A DNA stretch of 64,000 nt. It comes from Trichosporon coremiiforme (lineage: Eukaryota; Basidiomycota; Tremellomycetes; Trichosporonales; Trichosporonaceae). Below the pieces are notes generated by a model. It did no database searches. It saw only the letters and a list, made by a program, of their open reading frames with translations, and was not told the DNA's origin. Position 1 is the first letter of the stretch; each line of letters starts with the position of its first letter. Where the stretch lies: positions 44,802 through 108,801 of the forward strand of contig BCJJ01000040.1 of assembly GCA_039545355.1 (NCBI GenBank), in the 5' to 3' direction. This document shows, piece by piece, positions 58,001-64,000 of this stretch. Position numbers and translations under genes: made by a program.

Positions 58001-60809
58001 TGCGCGCTACTGAATCGATGGCGATCCCCAGACGAACTCTGGCTAGATCCACCAGTAAGCTAGCGAGCCAGAGCAAGTTGAGATCCGCTCGCTCCCTTTC
58101 CGTCCAGGCCTGGCGATATACGGAACCCCTGGGTACACTGGGACGGTAGCACGGTAGAAGAGACGGTCTCTAATCCCCGACGCCGGAGCTAGCGGCGACC
58201 TGGCAGCTTGGCTGGGTGCTCGCTCGGTGGTGGAGTCGCTACCTCCGGGGGCGGAAATAGCGGCAGCTTACTTTTGCTGTCATGCGCCATGGTATGCGGG
58301 CAGGCTCGCTGGGGGCCGCTGTTTGCCGCCCCCGTTGCCCGGGCCTGGGGCCTCATGACCTGGAGAGTAGGCGCCAGGGCAGCCAGAGGCTCAGGGCAGA
58401 CGAGCATGTGCGTATGACCTGAGATCCGGCGGAACCCGCCGCTGTCCGGTGTGTACGGGCAAGACCCGCGGGACAGACAAACGACTGACGGGGCTGGCCG
58501 TGCTCTCATCAGCCCCTTGCAAAGGTCTGGGGCAAAGACCCTTGCCGACCCTTAGCAGGAGCGCGTCGAACATTCCGCAAACTGAACCTTGCTCCAGTGC
58601 TTGGGTGGAGGTCGAGTGAATCCGTCCTCACTGGACACGACTGGTCGCTGGTCACTGAGCGCGGCTTTCTGATCGAGCGAACCCCCGCGTCCCACCAGCC
58701 ATGGCGGATCATGGCTAATGTGGCGTCCGGCGCTGCTGGTAGCTTTGTGCTAGACTATGCCCTGCTGAGAACAGAGCGTGTCAGGTTACCCTGTGTTGGT
58801 TAATATGGCGCAACGCACCGTCGCACTGCACGGCAGGTGACTGGCTACCCCCATCTGGTCTCTCCCTGTCAACAGCCAGCACGGATCAAGGATGTCGCTG
58901 TGCCGATACGCCGTTGCACAGCGTCCCCCTCGGACCACCTGAGCGACCCGAACGTCCTGCTGATAGAACTGGTGATGGGATTGCTGACCGTGGCGTACCT
59001 TCGCTTGCAGCACGCCCCGCCATTGCCTGACTCCTGCCTCTTGGATCATGGTCACCCGGAAAGGTGGAGGTCAAGCAGAGCTCATAGGATTCCCCCCGAG
59101 GCAGCTAGTTGCACCCCATCGTCCAGCTTCAGTCACAGTTGCATAGCAGACGAGAGGAGGCCCAAACAGATGCAGCTCGAGTCGAAGTCTAAGCGTTCAT
59201 TGCCGCTGAATGCCGCGTGCCGTTGACGCTAGTGCCCGTTGGTCTGCCTGATGCTGGAATACACATGCCTCGAATGTGGATAGCGAGCAAAGCGGCATGC
59301 GACATCACGATATTGCGGTATCGCGGTATCGCGGCATTGCGGCAGTTGAGCATGCTCACTGCCCAACGCATGCTCGTGCTGCGCCTGGAAATTGGATATT
59401 CACCCAGATTCGGCCAGGTTTTGTCCCTTTTCATCGTACAGGCAGGACAGGACAGGACAGGAGGAGGACAGGAGGTGGACAAGAGGCAAGAGGCGGCGGA
59501 TCCCGCCCCCACTGCCATTCCCTGTGGTCCCTGGACCTCCACTCTGTATTGGATATCGGAGTGTCACCGTCATCTCATGCAGGCAGGTGCGTACGAGCGA
59601 GCCAGACGAGGCAGGACCAGGCCCCGGGCGGGGCCGGTACTTGGCGCCCCTGGCCCTCATTCTGGGCGGAGCCAAGTTATACGACAGTCGAAACGACGGT
59701 ACAAGCCCTGCAGGGCATGCGTGCAGTCTTCCACGCGTGAGACGCAAGACACACAGACCTCTAGTCATGCCAGCTGACATGTCAAAAACACAGAGCACAG
59801 AACCACAAGAGCCCGCAGAACCGCAGAACCGCAGAACCGCAAGCGCAAAACATGAGGGATGCTTCACAGTCAGACCTGCTCGTTAGTCGCTTCTGGCTGG
59901 GTTGGCCACTGGTACACGCTCGCGCGGAGCGCTCCGATTCCGACCCCCGCCCCGCGCCCGCCGTGCGCCGTGCGCCGTACGGCGAGCGAGGATAGTCAAA
60001 CACGGCGGGCACGGCGGCCGCTGCGCCTAGCACAACGAGGCATGCAGTGCAGACGGCGACCAAGAGCAAACGGTTTAACCGGCCGGTGAAGGGGGGCACG
60101 CGAGGGCGGGGGGTAGGGGGTAGGGGGCAGGGGAGGGGAGGCATGTCGTAATGACAGAGGGCGCCAGGGCGCGGGCCCAGGGCTGGGTGGAATCCTGGGG
60201 GAGTCTGCTCTCCGAGTCGGGTTGATTGTGAGACTGGAATATGACATGTCAGACGCGGGGGCGGGGGAAGGCGGGGGATGTGAGATGTGCGATGTGAGAT
60301 GCGCGCGAGACGCCAGACGATGCGGGGTCTCGGGTTGCGGGGCACAGACGGCCAACTCGGCACCACCAGCGAACCCTATGCCTATTCCTATTCCTGCAGC
60401 GGTCGGGGTTCGGCACGACACGACAAGGTATCAGGCGCAGGGCGCGAGGCCAGAGCGCAGCCGCACCTGGCGGTCACCGTACGGCCAAGACTCTAGGACA
60501 ACACCGACTCGGAGCACTCACGGCCGGCACTCCTTGCGCAGGAGCAGAGTCACCACAGACGAGCGAGCGAGCGGCTAAGGGGCCCAGGGTCTCTCCCAGG
60601 GCGCGTCAGCTGGGACAGACAGACAGACGACAGACGATCTCGCGGTGCACCCGCGACACCGCACATCTGGACCTCACTCGACCTGGTGTCCCTCGACCCG
60701 CCTGGACACAACCTTACGTCCGTGACCGGCAGATGTGATAAGCCGATTCAACCACCACGACCATCCCCAACGATATCCTAGGAGCCCCTGCCGCCCCTGC
60801 CCTGCCTGC

Positions 60810-60878
<69 letters not shown>

Positions 60879-61223
60879 TCTTGCCGGCCAGTACCGCTCA
60901 CCCGTCGTCCTCCTGATATACATACATACCGAACCCCCGTCCTCCTCCCGTCCTGTTCCCTCAACCTCGAACACACCTTGTCATCTCTTTTCCTTCTCTA
61001 CTTCCTATTTTGGTCATTGCTACTCCCCCAACCTCACCTGTCACGACCACCCTTCAACACACTCTAACGAACCAACAAGTGACAACGACCTTCGACTCCT
61101 TGTCACTACCACCAGCTCCTGCTGTCACACGTGTCTGACCTTCCTCCCATCGCAACCACACGTCCCTCCTCCCCCCTCTGTCGACTCTATTTCGCTGCGC
61201 GAACCGACATACCCTGTACCACC
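52073..61223. other. 9.15-kb gene-free region
   Basis: No gene could be supported on either strand. Open frames are short, mutually overlapping, and none shows a domain or can be joined through consensus splice sites to a family. I looked for reverse transcriptase, integrase, transposase, terminal repeats, tRNA and rRNA and saw none. The sequence is GC-rich, not AT-rich, so it does not look RIP-degraded. It has many tiny tandem repeats (GACCGAGC at 54226-54245, GGCAGGC at 57121-57150, GGTATCGC near 59308-59330, GGACA at 59440-59460, AACCGCAG near 59818-59840, GGGGGTA near 60105-60130) and ends in a C homopolymer upstream of a zinc-finger gene. Confidence 0.6.
60816..60877 (+). repeat. 62-nt poly-C homopolymer
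   Basis: An uninterrupted run of 62 C residues (poly-G on the other strand), about 350 bases before the zinc-finger gene start. True length may differ because such tracts are hard to sequence. Confidence 0.9.
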
Positions 61224-63228
61224 ATGGCCCGCTCGAACACGCCGAACGAGCGCAACGCCTTTGTCTGCGGAGTGTGCTCCAAGGGCTACTCTCGCCGTGA
61301 CTACCTGGAGCGACATGAGCTGAACCGTGAGTATACAGACCGATCGATGGGATGGATTGTCCCCGACCGACTGCGCGTCGGTCCATGTGCCTGCTGTGTG
61401 GGGTCGCATCACTTGTGTTCGCTGGCCGGGCCGGGTGCTGGGGGGGCATGGGGGGCTCGCGATGTAGCATGTCATACATCGTCGTGCCCGCTGCGCCCAT
61501 GTCCACCACTACTTTCTTCAACGGATTGTCGGGGGAAGCAGAGTTGCTTGGATGCTAGTGTACGGGGTCGCGGGGTGGCCCGGGTCATTCGCCGCATGCG
61601 TCTTTGCTTGGCTCGAGGCTGGCTCAGCTGGCTCAGCTGGCTCGGGGCTTGCGGCATGCGAACCTGGCTCGATCCGAGGACCCGAACCCGGCGCCTAGGC
61701 AGCTGGGCCTTGTACACCTGATCTGCGTTGGTGCAAACTAGCAGCAGCACTAGCCTCCTTGGTGCGGCCCGACGCTGCCAACGTGCATACCAGCAGGTGC
61801 CATTCTTCGGTGCTTAGCAAGCCATCCGCGGTGGTGCATAGCATCCTTCGCTGGAGCGTGCCTTAATGCCCTAGGTTGCAGTTGCAGGCAGGCAGGCAGT
61901 GTCCGGAGCCCGTGCCGGGGAGCCCGGGGTTAGGATTTCCGCGTCCAGCCGCCGCTTGCCGCCCGACCCTTTTGACACGGTGATGACATATCCCCCTTGC
62001 CCCCTGCCCCTCCCTCTCCCACTCTTGCCCCCAATGGCGAATGCCGAGACCGAGACCAAGATCGCTGACAATAGACAACTCGCCCTCATGCATCTGCCCC
62101 GCGTGCGGAAAGAGCTTTGCGCGCCCCGACGTGCTGCGCAAGCACCTGTCGACGTCGTGCAAGCTGCGCCGGGGAAGCGACGGTGAGGCGGCCCCGCTCA
62201 CGAGCGCAGAGGAGGACGCGATCATCCCGCGCAAGCGCCGGCGAACAAAGGCGCGCGCGGCCGTGTCGCCGTCGCCCTCGTCGTCGTCGTCGTCGTCGTC
62301 GTCGGTCTCTGCTGTCTCGACCGACGAGCGTGAGCGCGTGCGCCGCGTCCCCGCCTCGTCATCCTCGGCCAGCAGCGCCAGCACCAAGGTCGCCACCCCC
62401 GTCTCTCCCTCCAGTGCTGTCTCGCCCCAGTCTCCGGCCGACGACAGGATGAGCGCGCACTATGCGCGCCTGCGCTCGCTGGCCTCCTTCCAGGCCGCGG
62501 GGGGACGGCTGTCCTCCTCCCTCCCCGCGTCGAGCGAGGGACCCACCATCGCTCGCGCGGGTGCCAGCCTCGACACTCCCCTCGCGCCCGCCTTTGCCGC
62601 GACGCCAGAGACGTTTGGCGACCTCGCCCTCGGCCCGCTCTCGTCGCTGCCGTCCTTCTCCCTCGGCCTCGTCAGCCCCAAGAGCACCCCGGCCACCATT
62701 GCGCCCAGCGCCGTCTCAGCGTCTGCGCCTGCGCCGGCGCAGAAGGAGCAGCCGACATGGTCGACGAGCGCGAACGACGATTTGCTGTCGTGGCTCTTCA
62801 CCGTCACGAACACGGTCCCGCCGAGCGCGATGCCGGCGCTGTCCTCTTCTGCGTCCAGCTCTGGATCAGTCGGCTCCGTCGACGCCTGGCCCGTGACGCC
62901 CTCCGAGTCGAGCCGCAAGCTTAGCGACGCGGGAGACCTGGCCGACCTGGCGCTCCTTCCCGACCTGCCCTATGACAACTCTACGGGGGCGATGGGCCTC
63001 GACAGCGTCAACAGCAACGGGCTCGGTCTCGGAGGCCTCGGGCCCAGCTCGGATTTCAGCCTCGGTGGCTTCTCGGCCATCCGCGGCCTCCCCGGCATGC
63101 CCGAGTTTGGCGACAAGAACGGCACAGACTGGCTCGCGCACAAGAGCGAGAAGTATGACCCGTACGCGTACGACCAGAACACGATGGCTCAGATGCGCGT
63201 CTACTACGAGCTGTACTTCAAGGCCTAA
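61224..63228 (+). CDS. Two-finger zinc-finger transcription factor
   Basis: Exons 61224-61326 and 62075-63228 give 418 residues. The first finger, CGVCSKGYSRRDYLERHELNH, is completed by splicing: its last His codon is split by the 748-base intron. The second, CPACGKSFARPDVLRKH followed by five residues and Cys, is a C2HC variant. A basic stretch (RKRRRTKAR) follows, perhaps a nuclear signal, then a poly-Ser run and a long Ser/Ala/Pro-rich, probably disordered activation-type region. The C-terminal end (WLAHKSEKYDPYAYDQ, then YYELYF) is aromatic and may be a conserved motif. Likely a sequence-specific DNA-binding regulator; target genes unknown. The very long upstream region and long intron set it apart from its neighbours. 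Confidence 0.85.
61327..62074 (+). other. 748-nt intron of the zinc-finger gene
   Basis: Donor GTGAGT at 61327, branch-like GCTGAC and acceptor AATAG at 62074. It is the longest intron predicted here (most are under 100 nt). If retained, the frame runs on to a stop at 61721 and yields a protein with at most one incomplete finger. A TGGCTCAGC duplication lies at 61620-61640. No RNA gene was recognised inside. Confidence 0.7.
62278..62304 (+). repeat. TCG microsatellite encoding poly-Ser
   Basis: Nine or so consecutive TCG codons in the linker of the zinc-finger protein. Confidence 0.8.
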
Positions 63229-64000
63229 GCTGAGCGAGTTGCACCAGCCTCGAGCGACCAGCAAAGCTAGCAAGCTAGCAACCCAAACGTGATCCCGATG
63301 GTGCGCCCCGGGACCACCGAACTGTACCACAACCACGTTAACCCTTGTACAAACACAACCACCCCACGATACATCACAGCGTTGTACCAATACGAAAAGT
63401 TTCTGATCCATTTTGGGAGATCTCACCTAGTCATCCATAGTCCATAGTCATAAGTCTTCCTAAGTACGTTAAAAGTGTTCAACCTAGCTAGCTCTCAGCA
63501 GCGCGAACAGCTGAAATGTAAAATCATGAACTCGCCCTGGACTCGTGCACTTTCGTTGACGCTGATGCAGACGTAGACAGAGCGGCTACACATAGAGTTG
63601 CCGCGGCGTTCCCATGCCCCTCTCCCCAAGCATAGCGACGCAAAGACTGCACGTATTGCACGCAACGCCGGCATACCGCGATCATTGCATTCATACAAGG
63701 GGGCAAGGTAGGGGAAACCCACCCCGCGACCGGTGAGTGAGATTCAAAAGGGGACACATAACCCTCGGAATTACACCTGAAGGGAACCTGGTGTATGGTA
63801 GGTGGTGCATGGTCAGCGGGTACGCGGCCGCCTTGGTACACTTGGTGAAGATACAGCCAGAGTGGACCGGTCCACACCCGGCTCGCGCCGGCTGCAGGCG
63901 GGCAAAGGGAGCCGTCGCGTGCGCTCCACCTCTCCTCTCCCACTCCCGCAGCACACGAGCCCTAAACCCCCCCCCCCCCCCTCCCCCTTAGCTCAACCCC
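63229..64000. other. Downstream region at window end
   Basis: 770 bases after the zinc-finger gene. No gene is supported. A second C run of 15 (63967-63981) is preceded by CCTAAA; it is a single occurrence and not a telomere array. Confidence 0.4.

Noticed and set aside
52073..61223. Transposon or provirus in the gene desert
   Set aside because: No long frame, no reverse transcriptase, integrase or transposase motif and no terminal repeats could be found by eye; a repeat-library search is still needed to exclude old remnants.
63961..64000. Possible telomere start (CCTAAACCCCC)
   Set aside because: Only one unit-like string, no tandem repeat, and an internal C run explains it.

Overview
The window is nuclear DNA from a fungus, most likely a basidiomycete yeast of the Tremellomycetes (a Trichosporonales-type genome is my best guess). 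The evidence is GC-rich coding sequence, dense but very short introns with GTGAGT/GTAAG donors and a CTRAC branch motif almost touching the 3' splice site, and a gene set that includes dynactin p150, eIF3k, a MED25-like protein and an ABCA transporter, which yeasts such as Saccharomyces lack partly or wholly. The placement is an inference; no rRNA or other marker is present. I built 20 protein-coding models by hand; their spliced lengths are all whole numbers of codons.

Layout. 0.8-3.5 kb: a short-chain dehydrogenase convergent with an MDR-type oxidoreductase. 4.3-14.8 kb: a housekeeping block of CMR1/WDR76 (WD40), eIF3k, dynactin p150, the rRNA methyltransferase RRP8 and the splicing factor SF3A2/PRP11. 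15-23.5 kb: an ABCA full transporter, a DUF2804 protein and a PrpF-like isomerase. 23.9-31.4 kb: a MED25-like Mediator protein divergent from VAC14. 31.9-37.2 kb: an aldo-keto reductase, an F-box-like protein of unknown role and a HAD hydrolase. 37.4-45.3 kb: a DAL5-type MFS permease and an adenylation-thiolation-reductase enzyme on the same strand, a possible minimal metabolite locus. 48-52 kb: a secreted M28 aminopeptidase and a pyruvate dehydrogenase kinase-family protein. 52.1-61.2 kb: a 9.15-kb stretch with no supportable gene, ending in a 62-nt C homopolymer upstream of a two-finger zinc-finger regulator (61.2-63.2 kb).

Genes mostly alternate strand, with short convergent 3' ends and shared divergent promoters. 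No tRNA, rRNA, CRISPR, insertion sequence or recognisable transposase or reverse transcriptase was found. The most unusual features are the intron architecture (49 predicted introns, 17 of them 33-40 nt, some flanking exons of only 4-18 nt), the gene desert with its poly-C tract, and the permease/reductase pair.
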